Source of the DNA: Ruminococcus champanellensis 18P13 = JCM 17042
GTDB lineage: Bacteria > Bacillota > Clostridia > Oscillospirales > Ruminococcaceae
Direction of reading: 5' to 3'
NCBI RefSeq assembly: GCF_000210095.1
Contig: NC_021039.1
Span: forward strand, 1,347,861-1,411,860
DNA length: 64,000 nt
Positions 8,699-17,476 of the stretch are shown piece by piece (position 1 is the first letter of the stretch; each line of letters opens with the position of its first letter). Made by a program: the position numbers and the translations under genes. The notes under the pieces are model-generated. The model worked only from the letters and a program-made list of their open reading frames with translations. It was not told the origin of the DNA and did no database searches.

Positions 8699-9999
8699 TG
8701 TATAAAAACGGAATATCCTACTTCGGGTTGATCCTGCTGATCCTGCTGTCCCATATGTCCCTGCTGGCGATCATTCTGTTCCGGGGCAATTACGAGGCTG
8801 TGACAGATGTGGGATTGCTGGCAGCCATTGTGCTGGGCACGGATCTGATCTACTTCTGCGTACTGCGGCTCATGCGGCAGGCTACCTATACGGCGGATTT
8901 CGCCCTGGTGCTGCTGCTGAATATGAGCGTGATCTTCCAGTCCTGCTTCGGAGGCGTGGGCTTTGCGTTCAAGCATTACCTGATGGCAGTGGGAGCGTTT
9001 GTGTTCTGCCAGATTGCCTATCTGCTGACCCGGGACGCTGTGGTCACGGAGCGGCGCAAACCCATTTATTATGTGTTATTTGGCGTGCTGATGCTGTCCA
9101 TCCTGCTGTTCACCGGCAGCCGGGGCATCTGGATCGACCTGGGGTTCATCACCCTCCAGCCCTCGGAATTTCTAAAGCCCGTATTCGTCCTGCTGTGCGC
9201 CACCTCCATCTCCGCCCAGCAGAACAAAAAGAAGACCCTGGGCTTCATGATCGTCCGGGATAACTGGTATGTGTACGGCTGTACGGTGCTGATCGTGCTG
9301 CTCCAGTGGTGGTGCCGGGATCTGGGCAGTCTGCCTACCTTCCTGGCTGTGGCAGGCTGCGGCATGATCTGCCGGATCTGCTATCCCCGGGCAAAGCTGT
9401 CCAAAAAGCTCATTGCCGGGCTGTGTGCCGGCGGTGCAGTGCTGGCGGCAGTGGCAGTGAAGATCGCCCCAGCCTATGTGCTGGAGCGTCTGCATGCGGA
9501 CATCTGGAAGGATCCCAGCGGCAGCGGTTATCAGCAGTGCAAGGCGCTGATCGCCATTGCGGAGGGAGGCTGGTTCGGCAAGGGTCCTGGTCAGGGTACC
9601 CTGCATAAGGTAGCTGCCTCCAATACGGACATTGTGTTTTCCACCATCTGTGAGGAGTGGGGACTGCTGATGGCACTGCTTTCCATCTTCACCATTCTGT
9701 TGATCCTCTGCACCTGTCTGACCAATACCCCCCGTTCCTATTATCACGCCTGCATCGTCAACGGAGTGGTAGCGGTGTTCGTGGTACAGATGACCCTGAA
9801 CATTTTCGGTTCCTGTAATCTGATCCCCTTTACCGGGGTCACAATTCCCTTCATCTCCCAGGGAGGCAGCTCCATGCTCACCAGTGGCTTTCTGGTGGGA
9901 TTGCTGAAGGCAACCCAGTCCCCCCTGTTCCATTCTGAGGTGAAGGTGCCCAAGAAAAAGAAGCCTGCATTGAAAAAGAAAAGAAAGGCGACGGCATGA
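8698..9999 (+). CDS. SEDS peptidoglycan glycosyltransferase (FtsW/RodA/SpoVE family)
   Basis: 433 aa, about ten transmembrane helices. SEDS proteins polymerise lipid II into glycan strands at the membrane, with a cognate class B PBP as partner. Family motifs are visible: WIDLGFITLQPSEFLKP, KGPGQGTLHKVAASNTDIVF with the following acidic residues (CEEWG), and the C-terminal PFTGVTIPFISQGGSSML. ATG 8698 overlaps the FHA stop (TGATG) and has AAAAGGA 7 bases before. The PBP gene overlaps its end by 4 bases, so the three products are likely translated together. FtsW-like or RodA-like roles cannot be separated from sequence alone. Confidence 0.93.
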   Translation: MYKNGISYFGLILLILLSHMSLLAIILFRGNYEAVTDVGLLAAIVLGTDLIYFCVLRLMRQATYTADFALVLLLNMSVIFQSCFGGVGFAFKHYLMAVGAFVFCQIAYLLTRDAVVTERRKPIYYVLFGVLMLSILLFTGSRGIWIDLGFITLQPSEFLKPVFVLLCATSISAQQNKKKTLGFMIVRDNWYVYGCTVLIVLLQWWCRDLGSLPTFLAVAGCGMICRICYPRAKLSKKLIAGLCAGGAVLAAVAVKIAPAYVLERLHADIWKDPSGSGYQQCKALIAIAEGGWFGKGPGQGTLHKVAASNTDIVFSTICEEWGLLMALLSIFTILLILCTCLTNTPRSYYHACIVNGVVAVFVVQMTLNIFGSCNLIPFTGVTIPFISQGGSSMLTSGFLVGLLKATQSPLFHSEVKVPKKKKPALKKKRKATA

Positions 10000-11354
10000 A
10001 AAGTATCTTACGCGGCAGACGGCTTATCACGCTGATGCTTCTGCTGTTTCTGACAGGGATGATCGTACTGGTGGTACGGATCCAGCTGGAGGCATCCTTT
10101 TACATTTCCCAGTCCGGCAAGCCCTGCTACGGTATGGTGTATGACCGGGAGGGAGACGTGCTCTTTGACGGCATCAACGGCTGTGAGGGCTATGAAAGCG
10201 GACATTTTGCCGACATCGGCAGCCTGATCGGGGATACCAGCGGACAGATGACCAATACCCTGGTGGCACGGAATCTGGAGTCTCTTACCAACTACAGCTT
10301 TACCACCGGCATGCGGCAGACTGGCAAAACCGCCATTCACACTACCCTGGATCACGCAGCCAACAAAGCCACCTACAGTGCCTTTGGGAAAAAGGATGGC
10401 ATTGCCATTGCCTATAATTATAAGACCGGGGAGATGCTGGTGAATGTGAGCAAGCCCTGTGTGGATGTGGCAAAGGGCTATGGGGACATTGCCAACTTTC
10501 CGGAGGGCAGTCTGCTGTGCAAGGCATTTTACGGCACAGTGCCCGGCTCCACCCAGAAGGTTTCCACAGTGATCGCCGCAACGGAGATCCTGGGGGCGGA
10601 GCAACTGGAATCCCTGTCCTATTCCTGCACCGGCAGCTATCTGAACGACAACCGGCAGTCTATCAACTGTCATAAATCCAGCGGCCATGGCAAGCAGAAT
10701 ATCTTCCAGGGCTTTGCCAACAGCTGCAATCCCTTCTTTGCTCAGCTGCTGGAGCGTTCCGGCATGCCTCTGGATCGGATCATTTCCGTGTACCGGAGCA
10801 TGGGCTATGCGGTGAACGGAGATCAGAAGCAGACCATCAGCATTGACGGGATCCTCAGCGAGACTGCCTCCACTACCTTGCAGGATATCCATGATTTTGA
10901 TACCCAGTGGAGCTGCATGGGGCAGGGGGAGACGCTGGTGAGTCCCTGTCAGCTGATGATGTGGCAGAGTGCAGTTGCAAACGGGACAGGGGTGTCCACC
11001 AGACCCCATCTGATCGACACCGTGACCAATGTGTCCGGCAAGGTGACGAAAACCGCTTCCACCGAGTATACGGGGCAGTTGTTTTCTGTGGCTGCCGCCC
11101 AGGAGACCCGGAAGATCATGCTGGACAACGGTAAGAATCATTATGCCGCTGCCGGAAAGATCAAGGGCTATGACATTGCCGTCAAGAGCGGCACTGCCCA
11201 GGTGAACGGGGGCAGGGAGGAAAATTCCCTGCTGGTGGGCTTTGTGGACGATCCGGATTTCCCCATCGCCTTTTGCGTGGTGATCGAGAACCGGGTCAGC
11301 GGTGAGATCGCCACCCATCAGATCGTACAGAAGATGCTGGATGCACTGAAATAA
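9996..11354 (+). CDS. Class B penicillin-binding protein (transpeptidase)
   Basis: 452 aa. One N-terminal membrane anchor (about 10-30) and a transpeptidase domain with all three active-site motifs: SxxK in PGSTQKVS (about 187), SxN in FANSCNPFF (about 247), and KSG in AVKSGTAQVNGG (about 400). The region before the transpeptidase domain is short compared with PBP2 or PBP3, as in PbpA of actinobacteria and in some clostridial homologues. It is translationally coupled to the SEDS gene (ATGA overlap), so it is the probable crosslinking partner of that enzyme. Confidence 0.93.
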   Translation: MKSILRGRRLITLMLLLFLTGMIVLVVRIQLEASFYISQSGKPCYGMVYDREGDVLFDGINGCEGYESGHFADIGSLIGDTSGQMTNTLVARNLESLTNYSFTTGMRQTGKTAIHTTLDHAANKATYSAFGKKDGIAIAYNYKTGEMLVNVSKPCVDVAKGYGDIANFPEGSLLCKAFYGTVPGSTQKVSTVIAATEILGAEQLESLSYSCTGSYLNDNRQSINCHKSSGHGKQNIFQGFANSCNPFFAQLLERSGMPLDRIISVYRSMGYAVNGDQKQTISIDGILSETASTTLQDIHDFDTQWSCMGQGETLVSPCQLMMWQSAVANGTGVSTRPHLIDTVTNVSGKVTKTASTEYTGQLFSVAAAQETRKIMLDNGKNHYAAAGKIKGYDIAVKSGTAQVNGGREENSLLVGFVDDPDFPIAFCVVIENRVSGEIATHQIVQKMLDALK

Positions 11355-11355
11355 A

Positions 11356-11390
11356 AAACAGGCAGTATGCTTGACGCATACTGCCTGTTT
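11356..11390. terminator. Bidirectional terminator between the PBP and cellulase genes
   Basis: 15-bp perfect stem AAACAGGCAGTATGC/GCATACTGCCTGTTT with a 5-base loop, between convergent genes. Confidence 0.85.
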
Positions 11391-11409
11391 GATTTCTATG
11401 GGTGATCGT

Positions 11410-12549
11410 TTAGGCACGCTGGGACTGCATGACCGTCTGTAAGCCCCGGAGCAGCTCCTCGTCCCGGAACTTGCAAGTGGAGCGGTCGTAATGCTCTCCG
11501 TTGTCCCAAAGCATCGGGCACATGCCCCGGTCCCATGCTGCCTGTGCCACGGAGCGGAGGTACAGCCGGACGCTTTCCGGCTCCTTATTGGTGGTCGTGG
11601 TACCGAATTCCCCGATGATGACCGGCACGCCCTTGTCCACAAAGGTGGTCTTCAGCTTATCCATATATCCGTTCAGTTCATTGATCTCCTTGGTACTGCC
11701 CCAGGTGCTTCTTGCCTTGCCCCAGTCAGCATCCTCCGTCAGAATGGCAAAGGTGGAGGGGGTGTAGTAATGCACGCTGACGGCGCAGCGGTTCTGGGGA
11801 TCCGCAGGCATCTTGAACGCCGGGTCACAGGTCAGATCCACGTCCGTTGCATAGCCGGCGATCAGCAGATGCCGTTTTGCATTGTTGCCGCCGGATTCCC
11901 GCACCAGATCCACAAAGTTCTGGTTCAGCTCGTTGAGTAAGCCGAAAGCCTTTTCCTTGTCTCCCACATTGCTGTAGCGGTTCCAGGTGTTTTCATAAAC
12001 GCCCTCCTCGTTGAGGGATTCAAAGATCAGCTTGTCGCTGTAGTCGGAAAATTCCGCAGTCACCTGCTTCCATACGGCTTTGTATTTTTCCAGCGTGCCG
12101 TCATGGTCTTCGTCCGCCTTGGAGATCCAGCCACCATCCCAGTGGATGTTGATAATGGCGTACATATCGTTGTCCAGTACATAGCCGATGACCTCCTTGA
12201 CCCGGGAGATGAGGGAGGCGTCGATGGTGTAATCCTCTGCCATCATATTGCTCCACGCCACCGGGATCCGGACGGATTTGAATCCGGCACCGGCAATGCC
12301 GTCGATCATTTCCTTTGTGGTGACCGGGTTGCCCCAGGCGGTTTCATAGTTTTCCACGGAGGAGCCGGTAATCCAGCTGCCGCATGCCTCCAGGGTGTTC
12401 CCCAGATTCCAGCCCACGCCCATTTCCTTGACCACCTGGGCGGTGGAGATATCTCGCATACTGCCGGAAGCGTCGTTTTTGCCGCAGGAAACCGCAGAAG
12501 CACTGCACAGAGCGGTCAGCAGCAGGGGGATCCATTTGATCTTTTTCAT
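11410..12549 (-). CDS. GH5 endoglucanase, predicted lipoprotein
   Basis: 379 aa. A lipoprotein-type signal (MKKIKWIPLLLTALCSASAVSC) is followed by a glycoside hydrolase family 5 barrel: GVGWNLGNTLEACG, VRIPVAWSNM, INIHWDGGW, acid/base Glu in FESLNEEG (about 183) and nucleophile Glu in VIIGEFGTT (about 310). It probably cleaves beta-1,4-glucan. There is no dockerin, so it should be membrane-anchored rather than cellulosomal. ATG 12549 is preferred over an upstream in-frame ATG because AAGGAAA lies just before it and the signal peptide begins there. The lipobox (AVSC) is not ideal. Confidence 0.92.
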   Translation of the reverse strand: MKKIKWIPLLLTALCSASAVSCGKNDASGSMRDISTAQVVKEMGVGWNLGNTLEACGSWITGSSVENYETAWGNPVTTKEMIDGIAGAGFKSVRIPVAWSNMMAEDYTIDASLISRVKEVIGYVLDNDMYAIINIHWDGGWISKADEDHDGTLEKYKAVWKQVTAEFSDYSDKLIFESLNEEGVYENTWNRYSNVGDKEKAFGLLNELNQNFVDLVRESGGNNAKRHLLIAGYATDVDLTCDPAFKMPADPQNRCAVSVHYYTPSTFAILTEDADWGKARSTWGSTKEINELNGYMDKLKTTFVDKGVPVIIGEFGTTTTNKEPESVRLYLRSVAQAAWDRGMCPMLWDNGEHYDRSTCKFRDEELLRGLQTVMQSQRA

Positions 12550-12679
12550 ATTGTTTCCTTTCTGTAGAGGGCAGGCAGCATTCCACAGGGCATGTGAGGG
12601 TTGCCTATATTGTAAGTATACCGGAATCGGCATTGTACGTCAATATACAAAACAATATTCTTTTGAGCCTGTCTATTTA

Positions 12680-12708
12680 TTGACGAATCGGCTTATATAT
12701 GTTATAAT
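12680..12708 (+). promoter_or_regulatory. Promoter of the sensor-GGDEF gene
   Basis: TTGACG, 17 bases, TATAAT, about 80 bases before the start codon. Confidence 0.7.
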
Positions 12709-12789
12709 AAAAGGAAGTACGCAGAACGGGACAATGCAGTGGTGCTGTTCTGACGGGAGATCTGCAAAGAGTACGGGAGGTTTCGTAGT

Positions 12790-14706
12790 ATGTCAAAACG
12801 CAGTATACGTATCGCAGCATGCATCGGGGGATTGGGGAACGAGTATCAGACGCCCCTGCTCAAAAGCATCACCAAAGCCTGTAACAGTCATGATTTTAAG
12901 CTGAATGTGTTTTATTCCTTTGCGGACGAATGGAGCGGAAAGAAGAGCCGGGAAGGGGACAGAAGCATTTATGAGCTGGTGAACTTCTCCCAGTTTGACG
13001 GACTGATCCTGTTTAATATCACGCTGCAGGATCCGGAGCTGGTGCAGGGTCTGAAGCACCGTGCCCAGGAGGAGGGTCTGCCTGTAGTGTGCGTGGACGG
13101 AGCGGAGCAGGATTGCTGCAACATCACCATCAATTATGACAATGCGGTGGAAATGATGACCCGCCATTTTGTAGAGGCTCATGGCTTTACTAAGATCAAC
13201 TACCTGGGCGGGGAGGAGGAATATCCGGTTTCCCGGATCCGCCGGGAGGCATATGAGCGGGTGCTGCGGGAATGCGGCATTCCGGTAGAGCCAAGCCGGG
13301 AATTGATCGGCAGCTTCTGGGATGAGCCTGCGTACCGGGCGGTTCTCCGGTACTACAGCGAGCAGGGGGAAATGCCGGAGGCGTTCGTATGCGCCAACGA
13401 TGAAATGGCGATCGGCGCAGTCCGGGCACTGGAGCAGCTTGGATTCCGGGTGCCGCAGGATGTATGTGTATCCGGGCTGGATGGGGTCAGCAAGGCGCTG
13501 AACTTCTGTCCTTCCATCACTACGGCGCAGCCGGATCTGGATGCCGCAGGCAGACTGGCAGTGGAGCGTCTGGCGCAGGTACTGGCAGGGCAGCAGGAGT
13601 CCTCCGGACAGGAGCATGTGGGTTGTATTCCCCACTTCCAGGAATCCTGCGGCTGTGCATCCTTTTCCGGTGCGGTAAACAGTGAGGTCAAGGAAGAACT
13701 GTACCAGAAGCTGGAGCAGATGCAGCATTATCTGAAATGGGTCAACGGCTCTGTGGAATCCATTACGGCGGAGGAAACGGCGCAGGGCGTTGTAGACAGA
13801 CTGGGGGAAGTGGCACAGCAGTTCTGGACGGGAAAGTGCTGGTTCTGCGTGTGTGATGACTTCTACCGGGAGTTGTTTGGCATGACCGGTGCCAGCCCCT
13901 ATCCGGTGAAGGGCTTCTCCAACACCATCCGCACTTTGGTGTGCTGCCGGGATCACATTCTGGAGCAGGCGTATGATTTCAGCCGGCTGGATCTGCTGCC
14001 CAATTATGATTACGAGGTGGAAAGCTGCGGCGCCATTCTCTTTGTACCCATGCACTTCCAGGATCGGATCATTGGCTATATCGCTGTTGAATACTCCGAT
14101 ATTGTCATGGATCTGTCCCTGTTGAGCAATCTGGTATGCAGCGTCAGCGTGGTGCTGGAAAATGCCAGAACCCGGGTGCAACTGCAAAAAATGATTGACC
14201 AGCTGCAGTGTGCAACTGTGCGGGATCCCATGACGGAGCTGATGAACCGCCGGGGCTTTTACAACCATGCCATTAAGCTCTTTGCCGCCTGCGCAGAGGA
14301 AGGGGCACAGTTTATGTCCATTTCCTTGGATCTGGACGGACTCAAGGAGATCAACGATACCTACGGGCATCAGGAGGGGGACAGCGCCATCCGTGCCTTT
14401 GCCCGGTTCCTGGACGGCTTTTCCTCGGACACCTGCGTGGTGGCACGGTTCGGCGGAGATGAATTTGTCATGGCAGGCAGATTCCAGGAGTCCATGCACC
14501 CCATTACCATTGTGCATACCCTGCAAAGCAAGCTGAATGAATACAACCGCACCTCCGGCAGATGCTACCGGATCGAAATGAGCAGCGGCTTCCATGTAGG
14601 CGTGCCGGATTACAATTCCACGGTGGATGAGTGGATCGCTCTGGCGGATGAACAGATGTATACGGAAAAAAAGGATCACCACCGCCGCAGCCGGGTGAGA
14701 AGATAA
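12790..14706 (+). CDS. LacI-type ligand-binding sensor with GGDEF diguanylate cyclase
   Basis: 638 aa. Residues about 5-285 are a periplasmic-binding-protein-like domain of the LacI/GalR kind (AACIGGLGNEYQTPLLKSI, GLPVVCVDGAE, YLGGEEEYPVSRIRREAYE, FVCANDEMAIGAVRALEQLG, DVCVSGLDG) without the LacI helix-turn-helix and without a signal peptide, so it should be cytoplasmic. A middle region (about 300-470) may be GAF-like. The C-terminus is a canonical GGDEF domain (MTELMNRRGFYNHA, SLDLDGLKEINDTYGHQEGD, ARFGGDEFVM), predicted to make cyclic di-GMP. The layout suggests sugar-responsive signalling. GGGAGG lies before the ATG; own promoter and terminator. Confidence 0.9.
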   Translation: MSKRSIRIAACIGGLGNEYQTPLLKSITKACNSHDFKLNVFYSFADEWSGKKSREGDRSIYELVNFSQFDGLILFNITLQDPELVQGLKHRAQEEGLPVVCVDGAEQDCCNITINYDNAVEMMTRHFVEAHGFTKINYLGGEEEYPVSRIRREAYERVLRECGIPVEPSRELIGSFWDEPAYRAVLRYYSEQGEMPEAFVCANDEMAIGAVRALEQLGFRVPQDVCVSGLDGVSKALNFCPSITTAQPDLDAAGRLAVERLAQVLAGQQESSGQEHVGCIPHFQESCGCASFSGAVNSEVKEELYQKLEQMQHYLKWVNGSVESITAEETAQGVVDRLGEVAQQFWTGKCWFCVCDDFYRELFGMTGASPYPVKGFSNTIRTLVCCRDHILEQAYDFSRLDLLPNYDYEVESCGAILFVPMHFQDRIIGYIAVEYSDIVMDLSLLSNLVCSVSVVLENARTRVQLQKMIDQLQCATVRDPMTELMNRRGFYNHAIKLFAACAEEGAQFMSISLDLDGLKEINDTYGHQEGDSAIRAFARFLDGFSSDTCVVARFGGDEFVMAGRFQESMHPITIVHTLQSKLNEYNRTSGRCYRIEMSSGFHVGVPDYNSTVDEWIALADEQMYTEKKDHHRRSRVRR

Positions 14707-14723
14707 TCGGGTACAGCCCTTGC

Positions 14724-14759
14724 AAAAAACGGACACTGGAATTCCAGTGTCCGTTTTTT
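14724..14759. terminator. Bidirectional terminator
   Basis: Perfect 18+18 palindrome around GGACACTGGAATTCCAGTGTCC with A and T tracts on either side; it separates convergent genes and abuts the stop of the esterase gene. Confidence 0.9.
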
Positions 14760-15613
14760 CATGCGTCCGCCAGCCTGGGCGTACCCAGTGTCCGGTTGAT
14801 CCATCTGACCGCCAGGTCAAACCATTCAGCACAGTCCGGGTTCAGATGCCAGGTGCCCATGGCAGTGGTCTGATCCGCCAGGGCAAGCCCGTGACCGCCG
14901 CTGGGGTAAATGTGAGCTTCGTAGGATACCCCTGCCAGGCTCAGCCCCTCCAGGAACAGCAGGCTGTTCTGCACGGGAACCAGTCCGTCGTCCGCACAGT
15001 GCCACAGGAAGGTGGGGGGAACATCCGGGGTGATCTGGGTTTCCAGGGATACCAGCTGCCGCTGCTCCGGGGAGGCTTTTTCTCCGATGATGTTGTCAAT
15101 AGAGCCTGCGTGCTGATACTGCCCGGCGGTGATCACCGGATAGGACAGGATCAGCCCGTTGGGACGACAGCTTGCCGGATCTCCGAATACGCCGGTGATC
15201 AGGTTGCTGCTCCAGAACACACCCAGGCTTGCGGCAAGATGCCCTCCGGCGGAAAAGCCGCAGACAGCGATCCGATCCGGGTGGATGTCGTACTCCTCTG
15301 CATGGCTGCGCACATAGCTGACGGCTGCTGCAAGCTCCAGCAGGGCGGTAGGAAATGGCTTATGCACCACGCTGTACCGCAGGACGAATGCCTGGATGCC
15401 GTAGCCTGCAAGCCGCATGGCAACCGGCTCTGCTTCCCGGTCGGAGCAGAATTCATAGCCGCCGCCTGGACAGAGAATCACGGCGCTGTGCTGCTTCTGA
15501 CCAATCTCCTTGCTGTAGTCCAGGGTCACGGCGGTGAGGGTGGGATGCAGTCCTGCCACATCCAGTCCCGCTTTTTCATAGGGGACGGTGAGAGGGATGG
15601 TTTGAATAGACAT
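14759..15613 (-). CDS. Alpha/beta hydrolase, acetylesterase-like
   Basis: 284 aa. Oxyanion-hole region VILCPGGGYEFCSDREAEPV, nucleophile elbow VCGFSAGGHLAASLG (Ser about 140), Asp in CADDGLVPVQNS and His in YPSGGHGLAL, the pattern of BD-FAE/acetyl-xylan-esterase-like small hydrolases. No signal peptide, so it is intracellular and may act on acetylated oligosaccharides taken up by the cell; the substrate is inferred. ATG 15613 is preceded by AAGAAGG; an upstream in-frame ATG lacks a ribosome binding site. Confidence 0.87.
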   Translation of the reverse strand: MSIQTIPLTVPYEKAGLDVAGLHPTLTAVTLDYSKEIGQKQHSAVILCPGGGYEFCSDREAEPVAMRLAGYGIQAFVLRYSVVHKPFPTALLELAAAVSYVRSHAEEYDIHPDRIAVCGFSAGGHLAASLGVFWSSNLITGVFGDPASCRPNGLILSYPVITAGQYQHAGSIDNIIGEKASPEQRQLVSLETQITPDVPPTFLWHCADDGLVPVQNSLLFLEGLSLAGVSYEAHIYPSGGHGLALADQTTAMGTWHLNPDCAEWFDLAVRWINRTLGTPRLADA

Positions 15614-15759
15614 AGAGAACCTTCTTTCTGTATGGATGGATTTCAGTATAGCGCAGAATGCAGGAAAAGTCAAGGCAATATCCTGCATACTTTGTGTGGG
15701 ATTGTCACAATTGTATGTTTGTCAAAAAACTTTGCATTATAGTGCTACAGGGGAGTATC

Positions 15760-15788
15760 TTGACAACCCTTGCTGCATGTGGTATACT
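15760..15788 (+). promoter_or_regulatory. Consensus promoter reading into a tRNA-like fragment and tRNA-Pro
   Basis: TTGACA, 17 bases, TATACT. The region from 15614 to here has no gene. Downstream lie a tRNA-Pro-like fragment and then, 180 bases on, the intact tRNA-Pro. Confidence 0.75.
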
Positions 15789-15800
15789 ATAAATGATGAA

Positions 15801-15834
15801 GCATGCTGCAATTGGTAGAGTATCTGGTTTGGGG
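15801..15834 (+). pseudogene. tRNA-Pro-like 5' fragment (D arm and anticodon loop)
   Basis: GCTGCAATTGGTAGAG resembles a tRNA D arm and CTGGTTTGGGG an anticodon arm with TGG in place, after which similarity to tRNA stops. The 131 bases from here to the intact tRNA-Pro show no gene. It may be a remnant of the original tRNA-Pro, split at the anticodon loop. Similarity judged by eye. Confidence 0.4.
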
Positions 15835-15965
15835 CAACATCCATTACTTTTCCCTATAGTTTTAGAACTCCTTGTAACATGCGAATTGTTGGTTTTCCGA
15901 GAAGTCAAGAACGACAACGACTGATAGGATCCTGGCGACATCGGAATACACTGAAAACCGAATAT

Positions 15966-16044
15966 CGGGATGTGGCGAAGTTTGGTATCGCGCTCGCTTT
16001 GGGAGCGAGAGATTTCGCAGGTTCGAATCCTGTCATCCCGACCA
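15966..16044 (+). tRNA. tRNA-Pro (anticodon TGG)
   Basis: Complete cloverleaf: acceptor CGGGATG/CATCCCG, anticodon stem CTCGC/GCGAG with loop TTTGGGA, T loop TTCGAAT, discriminator A and encoded CCA. Stands at the left edge of the decayed ICE. Confidence 0.95.
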
Positions 16045-16046
16045 TT

Positions 16047-16073
16047 AACCCCTCTGGAATCCGGAGGGGTTTT
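16047..16073 (+). terminator. Terminator of tRNA-Pro
   Basis: Stem AACCCCTC(TGG)/(CC)GGAGGGGTT with 3-base loop and T tract, 2 bases after the tRNA. Confidence 0.8.
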
Positions 16074-16236
16074 CTATTGCAAGAATGGCTATATGCTTCA
16101 AAAACGCAGGAATGAGTGGATTTTTTGCTTGTACACTTCTCCATCATAATGCGATGCCCTTATACAAAATGTGCCATGCAATATGCACATTGTACCGCCT
16201 TTTCGACACATATATGACACGAAATATGACACATGA

Positions 16237-16273
16237 CCAGCCCCAGAGGATGACCCCCCTGGGGCTGGTTTTA
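16237..16273 (+). terminator. Terminator-like hairpin
   Basis: 10-bp stem CCAGCCCCAG/CTGGGGCTGG followed by TTTTATTT on the plus strand. The stretch 16074-16236 has no recognisable gene. Confidence 0.6.
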
Positions 16274-16420
16274 TTTCTCCGTCATCTTCCCCTCCAGGCT
16301 ATCCAGCCTGTGGTGCGCCTGCTTGGCGGACGCTTCGACCGCTGTCAGCCTGGAAACGATCTGCACATGCCGCTCGTCCTCTTTCTCCTGCTTGCGCTTG
16401 ATATCATCTACACCGGATTT
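16271..16420 (-). pseudogene. C-terminal remnant of a small coiled-coil (phage-like) protein
   Basis: The reverse frame ends in about 49 residues that look like real coding sequence: KSGVDDIKRKQEKEDERHV, then VSRLTAVEASAKQAHHRLDS and LEGKMTEK before TAA. The heptad pattern and HHRLDSLE recall XhlA/holin-associated phage proteins. Upstream (above 16420) the sequence becomes the antisense of the VirB4 fragment, so the gene has lost its N-terminus at the ICE junction. Family assignment is tentative. Confidence 0.4.
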
Positions 16421-17476
16421 ATGGCAAACCTTTTGAATCAGTCTATGTTCCTGCTCGGAATTCCCGGCTCGGGTAAATCGTTCTTTGCAAAGCTGCTGAT
16501 TATTTTCCTTGCCCTTGCCACCAACGACGATATTATCATCTGTGACCCGGAGGGCGAATACACGCCGCTTATACAGGCTATCGGGAAACAAAACGCTTCT
16601 GTCATTCGGATTGCCGCCGGTGGCCGTGACCGTATCAATGCAATGGATATGGTTGAGGGGTACGGCGATAACAACCCGATTGTGGATAAGGCGCAGTTTA
16701 TTATGTCGTTGATCGAACAGATTGACCCAAGCGGCGTAGGCGCTCACCACAAGTCTATTATCGACCGCTGCACCGACGCCGTTTACAAGGAGCAGGCGCA
16801 GACCTGCAAAGTGCCTACCCTTTGTACCTTGCGTGAAAAACTGCTGGAACAGCCCGAACAGGAAGCGCACGATCTGGCGCTTGCTTTGGAGCTTTTCACT
16901 TCCGGCTCTCTGGATGTATTCGCCCACGAAACCAATGTTGACACTTCCAGCCGCATTATCTCGTATGATATTCACGACCTCGGCGCACAGCTAAAACCCG
17001 CCGGACTTCTCACCATTACCGACGCTATGCTCAACCGAGTTACGACCAACTGGAAAAAGGGCAAGCGAACCCACCTGTTTATAGACGAATTCCATGTTGT
17101 TTATGAGAATGAGTTTAGCGCCAATTTCTTTAATTCGGCGTGGCGGCAGTTTAGAAAAAGGAATACCCACCCCTGCGCTATCACGCAGAATGTAGAGTAT
17201 CTTTTGGATTCCGTGCAGGCAAGCACAATGCTTTCCAACTCGGAATTTGTGGTGATGTTAAATCAAGCGGCTTCGGATCGCACCAAACTCTCCGAGCTTT
17301 TGAATATCTCCACCGAGCAGATGAGCTATATTACCAACGCAGACGCAGGCTGCGGGTTAATGAAATACGGCGCTTCTCTCGTCCCGTTTGTAAACAAGTT
17401 CCCGAAAAACACCGAGCTTTACAAACTCATTACCACAAGACCCGGCGAGGGCGTTATGGGAGGTCAAACACAATGA
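16421..17476 (+). pseudogene. VirB4/TraE-like conjugation ATPase, C-terminal fragment
   Basis: About 351 residues of a type IV secretion ATPase that powers conjugative transfer. Walker A LLGIPGSGKSFFAK stands almost at the start of the fragment, whereas a complete VirB4 has several hundred residues before it. Other motifs: IICDPEGEYTPLI, Walker B HLFIDEFHVVYENEF, and FRKRNTHPCAITQNVEYLL. Residues encoded before 16421 in this frame are unrelated antisense of the phage-like remnant, so the gene was truncated by a deletion. The 3' end is intact and overlaps the sortase start (ATGA). Upstream transfer genes are missing. Confidence 0.85.

Noticed and set aside
12793-14832. 679-codon reverse frame opposite the sensor-GGDEF gene
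   Set aside because: Shadow of a gene with clear GGDEF and LacI motifs.
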